Origin: Dermatophagoides farinae
Taxonomy: Eukaryota; Arthropoda; Arachnida; Sarcoptiformes; Pyroglyphidae
Assembly: GCF_024713945.1 (NCBI RefSeq)
Contig: NC_134679.1
Location: 749,001 to 813,000 of the forward strand
DNA length: 64,000 nucleotides
Direction of reading: 5' to 3'
Part shown: piece by piece, positions 22,185 to 34,547 of the stretch
Numbering within the stretch: position 1 is the stretch's first letter
How the letters are laid out: the number at the start of each line of letters is the position of its first letter
Notes under the pieces: generated by a model
What the model saw: only the letters and a program-made list of their open reading frames with translations
Databases searched by the model: none
Told to the model about the DNA's origin: nothing
Translations under genes and position numbers: made by a program

Positions 22185-24046
22185 ATGAGTGATTCGAATA
22201 AAAATGGACGAAAAAAATCCACAATGGACAATGGCTTGAATGGTAATAATAATGATAATGAAATATTGAAACCAGAAGAAACAAATGTTTTATTCTATGA
22301 TAATGTGTAAGTAGTGCGTATTCAAAAAACGAATAAATTCTGGTTAATAATAATGTGGGTACATTGAAACTAATCATTTTTTTACCACAAAAAATAGGAT
22401 ACATCATCGAAAAGAATCGACATTCAGTGATTATAAATTAAAATTAGATTTTGATGGATTCAAGAATTTTATCAATATTCTTTTGGTGAGTATTTTGTTG
22501 ATTAATAATTTGATCAATTGTTAATAATAATGAATTGTTTAACTGTACCACTGTAGCTTATATCAGTTGGAAGATTAGTTTTAGAGAATGCAACCAAATA
22601 TGGTTTTAAAGCTAATCCAATACGATGGTTTGAAGTGATATTCTATCATGAAAATCATCCATTATTATTAGCCCTTTTGTTCACCAATATGATGGCATTA
22701 TTTTCATTATTTATTGAACGTTCATATGTCTTTTATCTGGAATCTATGGGTCGTGTTTCACAGGAAAATCTACCCGAATCATCTATCACATTTGCACCGA
22801 AATCTGATGGCCAATTGATACATATATTGCGTTTTCGTACTTGTCCAAAAGAAGAACAAATTTTTCGCACATTTTGGCTATTAATTTTGTTTTCAATGAT
22901 GTTTATACCAATTGGATTGTCCATCACATATGATTGTAATCCATATCTGTTGTCCATTTTATGTGTATGGTATTGTATCGTATTTTTTAAACTTTATTCA
23001 TTTCATGAAGTCAATGCATGGTGGCGTACAGCACAAGTATATGGTGGCTGTTTACAACCAACAAAAGAGACAAATGAAAAATTAGAACTATATCAAGGTG
23101 AAACACTTCGTTCATGGGATCCATCAAAATTGATTCTTTATCCAGATAATCTTTCCATTACAAATATTCTTCAATTCCTGTATCTACCGACAAATTGTTA
23201 TCAATGTAATTTTCCAATGAAAAAATCTCGCAATTATACATTCATGTTTCGATGTTTGATTGAATCTGTAAGTGTTTTTTTTTTGTTTTTTGTTCTCTTG
23301 AAAACATTGAACATGGTTAATTTTTTTTATGGAATGTAGGTGTTTCTGACGGAATTAGGTTGCGTTCTAATTCAACAATGGGTCATCGTACCATTAGAGG
23401 ATAGACATTTTAATCTATCAGAAATAACTGTTTCACAATTTCTTTCACAATGGACCAAAATGTCGGTATGTTTATCATAATAATAACAATATAATTGATG
23501 ATTTTGATTTTAAATTGAAATTTTAATTGTTTTTTTTCTGTTTGAATTGAAATTCTGAACAAATCCGTAACCATAATATAGTTGGCTACAATAACCATAT
23601 GGCTATTAGGATTTTATTGCATTTTTCAATCAGTAATGAATTTAATGGCCGAAATGCTTTGTTTTGCTGACCGACATTTCTATGATGATTGGTGGAATAG
23701 TCATACGATATCAGAATTTTGGCGTCGTTGGAATTTACCTATCCATCGTTGGCTAAAACGTCATTCATTTATACCCATAATAAATAAAGGATATAGCCAA
23801 TTTCAAGCAGCATTTTTGATATTCGTATTTTCTGGCATATTTCATGAATATTTTGTTTCAGTACCATTAAGACGTTTAAGTGTACATTTTTTCTTTGGAA
23901 TGTGTTCACAAATCATATTGGAAATGGTTACTAAAAATATTCGTTCATGGCATCTGGCTAATGCTGTTGTATGGTGTTCATTAATACTTGGACAACCATT
24001 ATTGATTTTACTTTATTATAATGATGTACAAAATTCATTGAAATGA
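22185..24046 (+). CDS. DGAT1: Diacylglycerol O-acyltransferase 1 (MBOAT family)
   Basis: Five exons: 22185-22306, 22398-22485, 22557-23267, 23340-23465 and 23582-24046, all GT-AG and in frame, 503 residues. DGAT1 makes triacylglycerol from diacylglycerol and acyl-CoA in the ER membrane. The N-terminus is hydrophilic, followed by multiple TM helices. Diagnostic features are YPDNLSITNILQFLYLPTNCYQ, the acyl-CoA-binding motif FYDDWWN (about residues 382-388), WRRWNLPIHRWLKRH, and the catalytic His of the MBOAT family (His437) in GIFHEYFVSVPLR. Sterol acyltransferases (SOAT) share the fold, but the FYDDWWN and YPDNL segments fit DGAT1 better. Confidence 0.96.
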
Positions 24047-24296
24047 ATTTCAATATATTTAAATCATAATCAGGTAGATAGATTTTAAAAGTACTGAAAA
24101 CAGCAGCAGCTCAATGAAACAAACAAACAGACAAACAAACAAAAAATCCAGTTTTGTATTCAATGGATTAATATGAAATAAATATGATGGTGAATTAAAA
24201 AAAAAATCATGAATAACTAATGTGTACCATACGATTGAATTTTTTGGTTATAGGAAAACAACAGTAGCAACAACAACAACAACAATAGATTTGGAT

Positions 24297-24331
<35 letters not shown>

Positions 24332-24568
24332 TAGGATGGACCAATTGGAACCAAAAAATGATATTGATGTTTCCACATTAATGGATGATGATGATGATGG
24401 AAGGAGGAGTCAAGTTGAATTCAATTTGTTAGACATTGTATCCTATGTTTCTCTCTTTGTATATATATATATTCTGTATATATAAATCTAAAATTCTGTT
24501 GTCGATAGAATCACTAAAACAGAATTTATCCAATGTTTGAATCCAAAATGAAAAGCAATGAAATTTTC

Positions 24569-24602
24569 AGTGGACAAATTTGAAATTTGAAATTTGTCCA
24601 CT
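24569..24602. repeat. 34-base near-perfect palindrome
   Basis: Arms AGTGGACAAATTT and AAATTTGTCCACT (13 bases, perfectly complementary) flank GAAATTTG. The whole can fold into a hairpin or cruciform. It lies about 520 bases after the DGAT1 stop. Confidence 0.85.
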
Positions 24603-25350
24603 CGCTGGTGTTAAGTGAATCATCAAAATTTTATCATTAAATTGTCAAGTGTGCGTGTGTGTGAAGAATTCATCAAAAATTTCAATTGTGATTCACTAGT
24701 TTTCAAAATGTAATTTATCTTTCGATGATAATGATGACGATGGATGGGTGAGAAAAAAAATGGTAAGTTTTTTTCCATGGATTTGAATATTTTAAATTAG
24801 CATTTTATTTTTTGACATTGAAAATCAAAATTCAAAAAAATCAAGATTGTTTGTTGAATGAACCATCATCACCATAAGCATCATCATCTTGAAAAATCAA
24901 TCTAATGGAACTAATGCACATGACGACTAAAACACTTAAACATTTCAGGCATGAGTCAAGTGAAATTAACCCTGATGATTATGATGATGATTCCGGTTCA
25001 ATGATGCCGAATAAGCCAATTGAAACCACAAATTTAATTGTCTTAGAAGTTTATTTTTTTCCCCGACAACAACAACAACAACAACAACAAGCAAACGATA
25101 AAATTTTTATTGAAAAAAATTACAATTGACACAATGGATGAATGAATGAATGATTGAATGAATTTTTTTCTTTGAAAAAACATTGTTTGACACAAAGAAA
25201 AAGGTAGTAGAAGCTTTTGTTATTGAAATGTGATCCAAACAAACGTTTCAGGTTTCATTCATCACACATTTTCCACCATCATCATCATGGGATTTAATAG
25301 TGATGAAAAAAAAGTCCCGGTGAACCAATGGTAGTTTTCAATGATCACCG

Positions 25351-25367
25351 GCTAGCTAGCTAGCTAG
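25351..25367. repeat. (CTAG)n microsatellite
   Basis: Four tandem GCTA/CTAG units, a self-complementary simple repeat unusual in this window. Confidence 0.85.
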
Positions 25368-26241
25368 TGTTTAGTATTTCACATGTCATTCGTTGTCATG
25401 ACATGAATTTATTCAATTAAATCTTCAACAGTGTAGTATATATAGTTAGTTTTAAATATGAATAGGATTATCATCTACTACAATCGCAAAAAAACCTTCA
25501 TCCAAGGAAAAAAAAATCGACGACATCTGTCTCTCATTTGTAACGTGTTGAATACATTTATTCAAAATGTAACACAAACATACAGGAGGCTATGGTTCAA
25601 TGTTTTGTTTTGTTTTGTTCGGGTGTTGATTAATCTAATTATCATTGATTATCCATTCCATTTCAATTTCAATTTCGGATCCATTCATTGATGATGATGA
25701 TGATCGTGATGATGGTGATTGTGTGACCAGATGGCCAATAACCGATAACCGATGATGATGATGATGGAGGCTTAAATTTATTCGTCGTTAGTTAGCTGTA
25801 TGTTTTATGTATTAAAAAGAGTCAGAGAGAGAGAGAGAGAGAGAGAAAAAAAAATGTATTATCATTATGCCTCCTTTTTTATTTTCACCATTGCCGGGTT
25901 AACCTTTGTTGTTTTTTTTTCCAATTCACATTCATTTACAATTCATCTGTGTCTTGTCCGTTTGTATGTTTTGTTTCGTTTTTATTATCAACCTTAATTT
26001 GAATGACAATAGCCTTCTTTCCACCCAAAAAAAAACTAAACAAACAAACAGACAGAGGTGGATGAATGAAAATGAACAGAAGGATGAAATAGTGTGAAAT
26101 TTTCAGCTGTTTTAGCCTCCGAAAGAAAAATAAAAATAAAAAACTTTTAATTTTTAAAAGAAAAAATAAATTTTTTTTTTTGCCATTTAATCTCAAAACA
26201 TAAATTTTTTCCCCTCCTCCCTAAAAAAAAACACACAGAAT

Positions 26242-27579
26242 ATGTGCGTAAATAATCATCATGGAAATTATAATCCGATCATGATGGATAACAACGATGA
26301 TGATGAAGATCGTCAACGATACAGGTTCATCACAAATTCCATACTACAACAACAACAACAACGAAGGCGACGAGAAAAAATTTTGAAATTTCAACCAAAA
26401 AATTCATTAATAAATTTAGAATCAATGATGGATTCATCATCATCATCATCGTCATTATCATCGTCGTCGTCGTCATCATCACAGAATATCATTATGGGTC
26501 ATCATAGATTACAATCATCATATGAATGTTTTGATAATCACCATCATCGACAACAACTAGAAAGACAGAATATTTGTGCATATCATCATAATCATCATTC
26601 GACCAACAATAATAATGTTGTTGATTCAAATTATTCAATTACTGCTACTACCACTGCTACTGCTTCAATTATGCTCAATAATGATAATCAAATTTTTTAT
26701 CAACAACAACAACCTCAACAACAAGAATATTATGATGTATCACAAAATATCAACCGAATTGATGTGGATCATAATCATCAACAACAACAACAACAACAAA
26801 CTTTATTCAATAACAATATTGATGATAAATTGAATTCATCCACATTACAAATACTGGACAACGATGCTTGTGATGATGATGATGATAATAATAATAATAA
26901 TAATGTGAATAAAAAACTGCTACTTGTTAATCATGAACCAGAATTCAATTACGAATTCATGGAAAACGGAAAAAATTCTCTACAACAGCATCCTCATCAT
27001 ACAACATCCTCATCATCAGTGAATAATAATCACCAGCATCATACTACATCATTGGATTATTGTTTGATTAATAATTCAATTTGTTCAACTTGTACATCTA
27101 GTTCTTCCGGTTTATTACAACAACAACAACAACAACAGCAGCAGCAGCAGCAACAACAACAACAGGAAACGACAACAACAATGAATAATAATGAAAAATC
27201 AATGATGAATAGAAAACGTGGTCGTAAACAAAGTGTTAAATTCAATCATAATAAAATTAACGTTAATGGTGGCCGTAATAATGGAAAAACCAATGTCAAT
27301 GGTCAACCACAACAGCATAGGCAAAAAAAATCCGAAATGGATCCAGAATTAGCAAAATTAAGTCGTGAAGAACGACGTCGTCGTCGTCGTGCAACGGCAA
27401 AATATCGTCTAGCACATGCAACTCGTGAACGGATTCGTGTTGAAGCATTCAATGTTGCTTTTGCTCAACTTCGTCATTTATTACCAACATTACCACCGGA
27501 TAAAAAATTATCAAAAATTGAAATCTTACGTCTAGCTATTTGTTACATTGGTTATTTGAATCATGTATTGGATGTATAG
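26242..27579 (+). CDS. NHLH1: NHLH/HEN-type basic helix-loop-helix transcription factor
   Basis: One open exon of 445 residues. The first 340 or so residues are low complexity (Asp, His, Asn, Ser, long polyQ). The C-terminus is a bHLH domain ending exactly at the protein's end: [17 protein letters not shown], then [16 protein letters not shown], loop [12 protein letters not shown], and helix 2 [20 protein letters not shown]. This is nearly invariant in NHLH1/NHLH2 (HEN) proteins, neuronal E-box-binding factors that dimerise with class I bHLH partners. Vertebrate NHLH proteins are only about 130 residues, so the long N-terminal extension is unusual. An acceptor-like tract just before the ATG suggests an upstream non-coding or short coding exon. 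NHLH1 versus NHLH2 cannot be assigned from an arthropod sequence. Confidence 0.93.
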   Translation: MCVNNHHGNYNPIMMDNNDDDEDRQRYRFITNSILQQQQQRRRREKILKFQPKNSLINLESMMDSSSSSSSLSSSSSSSSQNIIMGHHRLQSSYECFDNHHHRQQLERQNICAYHHNHHSTNNNNVVDSNYSITATTTATASIMLNNDNQIFYQQQQPQQQEYYDVSQNINRIDVDHNHQQQQQQQTLFNNNIDDKLNSSTLQILDNDACDDDDDNNNNNNVNKKLLLVNHEPEFNYEFMENGKNSLQQHPHHTTSSSSVNNNHQHHTTSLDYCLINNSICSTCTSSSSGLLQQQQQQQQQQQQQQQQETTTTMNNNEKSMMNRKRGRKQSVKFNHNKINVNGGRNNGKTNVNGQPQQHRQKKSEMDPELAKLSREERRRRRRATAKYRLAHATRERIRVEAFNVAFAQLRHLLPTLPPDKKLSKIEILRLAICYIGYLNHVLDV

Positions 27580-30201
27580 ATCTCATTTTCAATTTTGTAT
27601 CTCTCTCACTCTTTAACTAGTCAATAATTTATTGATAATATTCAGGTTTTTTGCACAGAAAAAAAATAAATAAAACCTAGTCACTTTGTTTTTTTTTCGT
27701 TTGTCAAGAAAGTTTTTTTTTCAATTTTTTTAAAAATAAAAAATTTATCAAATTTTTTCCATCGAAAATGTAAATTTGTAAATTGCACATCAAAAACACA
27801 CACGCTAAGAAGTGAGTGGAGATTAAAGAGATTTAACACGTGTGTGATAATGTCATCTCTGTCATTTTTTTTTTCAAAGTCAAATTGAATGATGAAAGTT
27901 GAGAAAATATATAAAAAAAAACTTGACGCTTATGCATGAATAAAAAGTGAAAAGAAACAAGAAATGAGTGGTGGCTGTTGTTGTTGTCCAAATCCAATTT
28001 GATCGACGTGCCAAATCCATCACACATGCATACACACCGCTAGGATTGAATTTCAATTTCATTTTCAATTTGATTCAATCGAAAATTGTGAAAAAAAAAT
28101 TATTATTATTCCTGTTCGATGTTCACCTTTTCAATGTTTCGATTGCCGTTTCATTCAAGTATAGAAATTGACAAACAAATTGCCATTTTTTTATATTTAA
28201 TTTTCTTCATTCTTTACCACCACTATAATAAAATAATATGAATAGCGGTTTTGTTACGATATATAACCAGAAAAATAAAAATTTTCTGAAATTGATGTCA
28301 TCCATTCATCCATCCATCCATCTATCTAAATAGATATAGATATAGATAGATTTAATGCCGCTATTATGGTTTCAAAATGGAAATGACACTCTATGTGTTT
28401 TGGGAATTGTCACTTATTATTAGTTCAATTATTATTACTATACCAGATATATACTATTTTCATTTGGGAAACAAAACGAACAAAAAAAAAAAAAAAAAAA
28501 GATTTACTATAGTCACAATTACTAGCTAGTTCCACACACACACACACGATATGGATCATTGGATTTACGATTCAATTCGTTGCATTTTTTTTTGTCTAGA
28601 TTTGAAAAAAAAACGAAATTTTCCTTTTTCTGTGTTTCTAGATATTCTGTAGGAATAATACACAGAAAAAGAATACAAATCATGGCTCATCATCATCATC
28701 ATCATCATCAGCATTCAGACAAAAACAATCAATTTCATTTCATAGAAATGTTCATTTTAGAATCAAAACCAAACGAAACCAAGCAAATCGAAACAAGCCA
28801 AAAAAAAAGTATGCACAGAAACAATAAGTTTGATGCCAGAAATGTTTGGAACAAGCAAACCAGTAGATCGATGTTTCGATTTTTTTCCTATAGACTAGAG
28901 AATTGATGCTTTTTTTTTGTTCGTTCACTTTCAATTTTTAAATCTCTCATATGAAACAAGAAAGAAAAAGTTTTCTTTACCGTTTAATACTGGTTTTTGA
29001 AGATTCTTTTAGATTCATCCAACATCTGAGGACAATTGAAACGAGAAGAATTATTGATTGGATATCTGTGTGGATGAGGATGTAATTATCAATTCGGCCA
29101 AAATCAAACAAAAAAAAAATCAAACAAACAAATGTTGATTACACACATCTCACACTTTTATTCATCCACATGATTTGCGAATGCACAAAAACAAATCGAA
29201 ACAAAAAAAAAAAACACTTGATTACCGTGAATTTTTGTTTTGTTTTGTTTGAATAATAATAAAAATATACCAGTAATGGTAATAATCTCATCTCTCTCTC
29301 TCTTTAATAATCATATGGTCAATTTGATCGTTTGATGGTTTTTGTGTATGTGTGTGTGATTGATTGATTGATTGTATGACACGCCGCGAGTGTGTGTGTG
29401 TATAGTCATTGTTCAAGTCATTTCTATATCCATTGGTTTCGTCTTTCGCGTATTTTGTTTTGTGTTTTTATTTTTTTTTTTGTATATACCCATTTAAATT
29501 GGCTTATTATTATAACACAACAATAGATATATAGCAATATAGCAATAGCAAACAAAACTTGTATGAAGAGACAATAGATTCATTCAAAACAATATTTGTG
29601 AAATAATCGAGAAAAAAAAAGAAAAAGAAAAATAAGTGTATCGGGAATTTGTTTCGGGTATTACTACGGATATTATTCTAGCTTTCTTTTTTTTCTCTCT
29701 CTCTCTCTTTCTCTCTCCCGCTCTGTTTCTGGTATCTGTGTTTGCATTTGGAATTATGGGCCAGCGAACCGTGTGTGTGTGTGCGTGAAACAATAACAAC
29801 AACAACAACAGTACAACTGAATCACAATTGAAATTCAATGTTTATTCATCTAATTTTTCTCTTCTCTCTCTCTCGGCGTTCACTTTGTTTTCATCATCAT
29901 CATCATCATCATTGATGATGATGATGATTGGTTCGGGCGCGATAATTAAATTATAATGTTTTGAGACAAGAGAGAAAAAAAATTCAAATAGAATCATTGG
30001 ATAGATATAGGAAAAAAAATCCGCGGATAACGGAATCCACAACCAAGTTGCACTGAAAAAAATTTTTTGTAGGCCAAACAAAATTCAAAATGGGTCTAAA
30101 TTAGATTAAAAGCTATTTTCTTTTCAAAAATTTTTATTTCATTTATTGATATTAAAATTATCTATATAAAATATAAATTGTTTGTTTATCGATTTAATCG
30201 A
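27580..30201. other. Gene-free region
   Basis: AT-rich spacer of 2.6 kb between two convergent genes. It has an A run at about 28483-28500, CA/TG runs near 28533-28548 and 29342-29358, and a CT run near 29694-29718. Open frames here (for example 28559-28906) are His- or Phe-rich simple sequence. The left end holds the bHLH 3' UTR. Confidence 0.65.
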
Positions 30202-31245
30202 TTAGAAATGTTCGTTGATTGTTTTTTGAATCCAATCATGAAAATAGGCTACATTTGTATAGACATTTGGTCGTTTCAATGATAAACATGTAGATGATCC
30301 AACCGATACTATGCCAATTAATTTATCATCCATGGTTGTTAATGGTCCACCTGAATCACCATTACAAGCACTTCGGTCGATATCGGCAGCACAAATCATT
30401 GATTCTGTATTAACATTGAACATTGATTCCCATTGTTGTTTACATTGTTGTTTATCAACTATTTTTAATGTGGCCATTAATAAACGTTTTGAAATTGGCA
30501 ATGATCGACCAGTACGTCCCCAACCACTAACAATAACACTTTGATTAGATTCCAATTCATTATTAACATCTTCATTCAGCGTAGCTGTACCAATTAATAA
30601 TGGAATTTTCGGCAATGGATATGATAGCCGTAATAGAGCAATATCATTTTCCACTAAAGCAGCATTATAATCTGGATGTATGAAAATGGAATGAATGGCC
30701 ATCGTTGGTCCAGAATCGTATTGACGTGATGCATATCGGATTTTAAAATCCTCTGGTTTATAGCCACGTACACAATGTGCAGCAGTCAATATGAATCGTC
30801 GAGTAATGAATGATCCACCACAAACGAATTTATTTCGACGAAATAATGCAATCTGATATAGACGTTGACCAATACCAACTGGTGTTCCATTAACGATACG
30901 TTCATCATCGCCATTTTCTTCAATATTGACAGTATGACAAGAAAGATTTTTTTCCAAATTTGTCATTGGAATCAAATTATCATCATTGGTACAATAACCG
31001 CCAAAAGTATCGTTCATAGAATTATTATTATGATGATAATGATCTAATGACGATGGTATTATTTCGGATAATGAAGGCCATCTTATAAGACCGCCACCAC
31101 CACCACCACCATAATCAGCGACATCATTCATGGTAGCATCTTCATCATTATAATTGCTTCCACTTTGTGAAAAACTGCTCCATAAATATGATGAAAACAG
31201 ATAAATCAGAAAAAATTTCACGGCCAATACGAATGATAATGTCAT
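30202..31245 (-). CDS. Secreted S1-family serine protease, chymotrypsin-like pocket
   Basis: An intronless 347-residue zymogen. It has a signal peptide (about 1-26), an acidic/Gly/Asn-rich propeptide of about 90 residues with two cysteines, and an activation site at Arg116-Ile117 (R-IVNG). The catalytic triad is His157 (TAAHC), Asp201 (ENDIALL) and Ser298 (CNGDSGGP). The residue six before the catalytic Ser, which sets S1 specificity, is Ser292 where trypsins have Asp, and an Asn precedes VYT where trypsin has Gly226. Chymotrypsin- or elastase-like specificity is therefore expected; activation still needs a trypsin-like cleavage after Arg. Mite digestive and allergen proteases belong to this family, but the long propeptide sets this one apart and no allergen group is assigned. 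Confidence 0.93.
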   Translation of the reverse strand: MTLSFVLAVKFFLIYLFSSYLWSSFSQSGSNYNDEDATMNDVADYGGGGGGGLIRWPSLSEIIPSSLDHYHHNNNSMNDTFGGYCTNDDNLIPMTNLEKNLSCHTVNIEENGDDERIVNGTPVGIGQRLYQIALFRRNKFVCGGSFITRRFILTAAHCVRGYKPEDFKIRYASRQYDSGPTMAIHSIFIHPDYNAALVENDIALLRLSYPLPKIPLLIGTATLNEDVNNELESNQSVIVSGWGRTGRSLPISKRLLMATLKIVDKQQCKQQWESMFNVNTESMICAADIDRSACNGDSGGPLTTMDDKLIGIVSVGSSTCLSLKRPNVYTNVAYFHDWIQKTINEHF

Positions 31246-32353
31246 TTTTGCACGAGAATAATAGATTCTGATCAGCTGTTGAGATGTGGAATAATAATGA
31301 CAAATCGAAGAAAAATGTTCCGAATATTTATAGTCAAAAATTCTCGGTAGGCAGAGATATCATCAGTGATTATCGCGAGATTGATAATCATCGAGAAAAT
31401 TTTTTATTACTATCCTAAACAAAAGAAACGAAAAGGATTAAATTCAAGAGTTGTCGTCCCACTGGTACAAATACCTTGATTATATTTTACTATTCTCTCC
31501 ATGATTACCACCATGTGGTATGTAGCATACGATTATCATCTAACGATCATACATATAGGCTTTGGTTTGATAAACATTCGTAACGTTGTTGTTGTTGTTG
31601 TTGTTGTTGCTGCTGTTATTGTCATAGTAGTATTTATTATTGGTCAGCAAAGAATTTATCGATTTCGAAACGTTTGCTTTCGTTTGTTTTCTTATCATAA
31701 TCGATCGATATTTTATTGGTTTGAAAATCATTATTTACATGTTTACATTTTCACATGTCCAATTATAAATTCGAATATATTCGAAAAGTAACTGGTTTTA
31801 TCATTTGTAGATTTGATGACTCAGGTTTTGCTTTCTGTACATTTTTTATCGATAATTTTTTGGTTAATTTTCATCCGTTGTATGGATTTTTTTTTTCGCC
31901 GATAAACCAGATGATGAGCGTCTATAGATTGAACGATTATTATCGAATTTCTTGCAATTTTAATCATTTTTAAATGAAACTTTGGATCATGGGAACTTTA
32001 TCCCCTCTTAGCAGTAAAAGTGTAAATTTAAAAGTTTTCTATTTATTCGTTGAACATGTGGATTAAATCGGATTTTTAAAAAATTAAAATTAAAAAATTC
32101 AATTTGTTTGTTTATTATGTTCGAAATTGACGCGCGCTATATATCAAACAGATGCGAACGTCATCTATGGACAGTTTTGTTTATAAAACTCGAATTTTTC
32201 TTTTATCACTCAAATGAAATATTTTTGACCATCAATTTGTTTACATACAAGAAAAGAATCCAAGATATCATTCATTCATGGATGATTATCATTTTATTGG
32301 TCTATAAAAAAAAGAATAATAAATTCTTATAAATTTCTAAATCGTCATTTAGT
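31246..32353. other. Divergent intergenic region
   Basis: About 1.1 kb between the protease (leftward) and KLHL20 (rightward), so it should contain both promoters. A GTT run occurs near 31587-31608. No coding exon is recognised; open frames are short and biased. Confidence 0.6.
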
Positions 32354-34547
32354 ATGCATCATCAACGTGCTATGAATCCATTAGATATCTGTATGGATTA
32401 TGGACATGCATCAAATTCATCAACAATGCAGCCATCATCCTCTTCATCGAATCATGTTTCCACAACATCATCATCACAACAGAATAATAATTCTGGACCA
32501 ACGCTAACAACACCACCACCACCTCCACCACCACGTCCAACTTCAAGTCAATCGACTTTGTTGAATTCAAGTCCAAATCTAATTCTATCCACTGGATTTC
32601 ATTATTCATTAAGACCACCACAACCAATACCTTCATCAAATTCTTCATCGGTTACTAATCTTGATTTGAATACCGTAGCTAAACGTTTTGAATATACATC
32701 GGAAAAACATCCTAAATTATTGCTAGAATCATTATCAATATTACGTCGACGTCGAGAACTTTGTGATGTTGTTCTCATTGTTGGTCAACGAAAAATCTAC
32801 GCTCATCGTGTTCTATTAGCTGCATATAGCCCTTATTTTCTTGGTGAGAATCATTAGCATTTGTTACCATTTAGTTTTATTAATTGTAGCAATAAATTAA
32901 TTATTATTTTACGCTATTTAGCCATGTTCACCGGAGAATTAGCCGAATCCAGACAAACAGAAGTAATCATCAGAGATATTGATGAACACGCAATGGAATT
33001 ATTGATTGAATTTGCATACACTTCACATATAGTTATTGAAGAAAATAATGTTCAAGTTTTATTACCTGCTGCTTGTCTTCTACAAATGAACGAAATACAA
33101 GAAGTTTGTTGCGAATTTTTACGCCGTGAACTTGATCCATCCAATTGTCTAGGGATACGTTCGTTTGCTGATACACATGCATGTCAGGATCTTCTACATT
33201 ATGCCGATAAATATACTCAAGATTATTTTCAAGAAGTGATTGAAAATGAAGAATTTCTGTTATTGCCTGTCAATCAATTGATCGATATTGTTTCAACCGA
33301 TGAATTGAACATAACATCTGAAGAACAAGTTTATAATGCAATCATGAAATGGGTTCGTTATAATGTACAAGAACGTGGTCAACATCTAGCTCATGTATTG
33401 CAACATGTACGATTATCACAAATGTCAGCAAAGTTTTTAGTAGGAACCGTTTCCTCGGATATATTGGTCAAAAATGATGAAGCTTGTCGTGATTTGGTGG
33501 ATGAAGCGAAGAATTATCTATTATTACCACAGGAACGAACGTTAATGGTTGGTCCACGTTTTCGGCCACGTAAACCTGTTCGTCGTGGGGAAGTATTATT
33601 CGCGGCTGGTGGATGGTGTAGTGGTGATGCTATCGCTTCGGTTGAACGTTATGAACCACAAACACGTGAATGGCGTATGGTTGCACCGATGAATAAACGT
33701 CGTTGTGGTGTTGGTTGTGCTGTATTGAATGAATTACTTTATGCAGTCGGCGGACATGATGGTCAATCGTATCTAAACAGTATTGAACGCTATGATCCAC
33801 ATACAAATCAATGGTCAATCGATGTTGCTCCAACTTCAACCTGTCGAACTTCGGTTGGCGTTGCTGTTCTCGATGGATATCTGTATGCAGTTGGTGGACA
33901 GGATGGTGTTTCATGTTTGAATATTGTCGAACGATATGATCCACAATCAAATCGATGGACAAAATTAGGCGGTATGACTTCAGGTCGTCTTGGTGTAGCT
34001 GTTGAAGTACTCGGTGGCTATCTTTATGCCATTGGTGGATCGGATGGTAATAGTCCATTAAATACCGTAGAAAGATATGATCCACGTACAAATCGATGGA
34101 ATTTAGTTGCACCAATGTGGACACGAAGAAAACATCTTGGTTGTGCTGTTTATAATAATATGATCTATGCTGTTGGTGGTCGTGATGATACTACTGAACT
34201 TAGTTCAGCAGAAAGATATAATCCACAAACCAATACATGGCAACCAATCGTGGCCATGACTACTAGACGTTCAGGTGTTGGTCTTGCCGTTGTAAATGGA
34301 CTTCTTTATGCCGTTGGAGGTTTGTTGTTTTTCTTTTTGATTCATTTTGACATTTACTCATTTTAACAATTATCCATATCAATTAGGATTCGATGGTACA
34401 ACATATCTGAAAACAATCGAAATGTATAGTCCAGAAGATAATCAATGGCAACTTTGTGGTTCAATGAATTATCGTCGTTTAGGTGGTGGTGTTGGCGTCA
34501 TACGAATGTCACATCCTACGGAATCATCATTTACAAACAACAAATAA
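32354..34547 (+). CDS. KLHL20: Kelch-like protein 20 / diablo (BTB-BACK-Kelch Cul3 adaptor)
   Basis: Exons 32354-32843, 32922-34319 and 34387-34547, GT-AG, in frame, 682 residues. KLHL20 is a substrate adaptor of Cullin-3 ubiquitin ligases; the fly orthologue is diablo. A Ser/Pro-rich N-terminal extension of about 105 residues precedes the BTB domain ([17 protein letters not shown], then [15 protein letters not shown] after the first intron). The BACK domain follows ([29 protein letters not shown]), then six Kelch repeats beginning [13 protein letters not shown], each with the Gly-Gly pair and the ERYDP-type strand. The last blade is split by the second intron at AVGG. Segments are almost identical to vertebrate KLHL20. 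The start is the first ATG of the exon; the N-terminal part is weakly conserved. Confidence 0.96.

Larger units (their letters stand above)
24047..26241. other. Gene-free region upstream of the bHLH gene
   Basis: Low-complexity DNA with AG runs near 24301-24327 and 25825-25845, a CTAG tract at 25351-25367 and a near-perfect palindrome at 24569-24602. Open frames such as 24905-25129 are short, biased and lack family features. The final stretch (about 26200-26240) is a pyrimidine tract ending in ACACACAG just before the bHLH start, which looks like a splice acceptor. A non-coding first exon of the bHLH gene may therefore lie upstream. Confidence 0.6.

Noticed and set aside
24905-25129. 74-residue open frame with polyQ
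   Set aside because: Short, with biased composition and no splice partners or family features; probably chance.
33630-34124. 164-residue minus-strand frame opposite KLHL20
   Set aside because: Antisense shadow of the Kelch repeats; the sense strand is clearly conserved.
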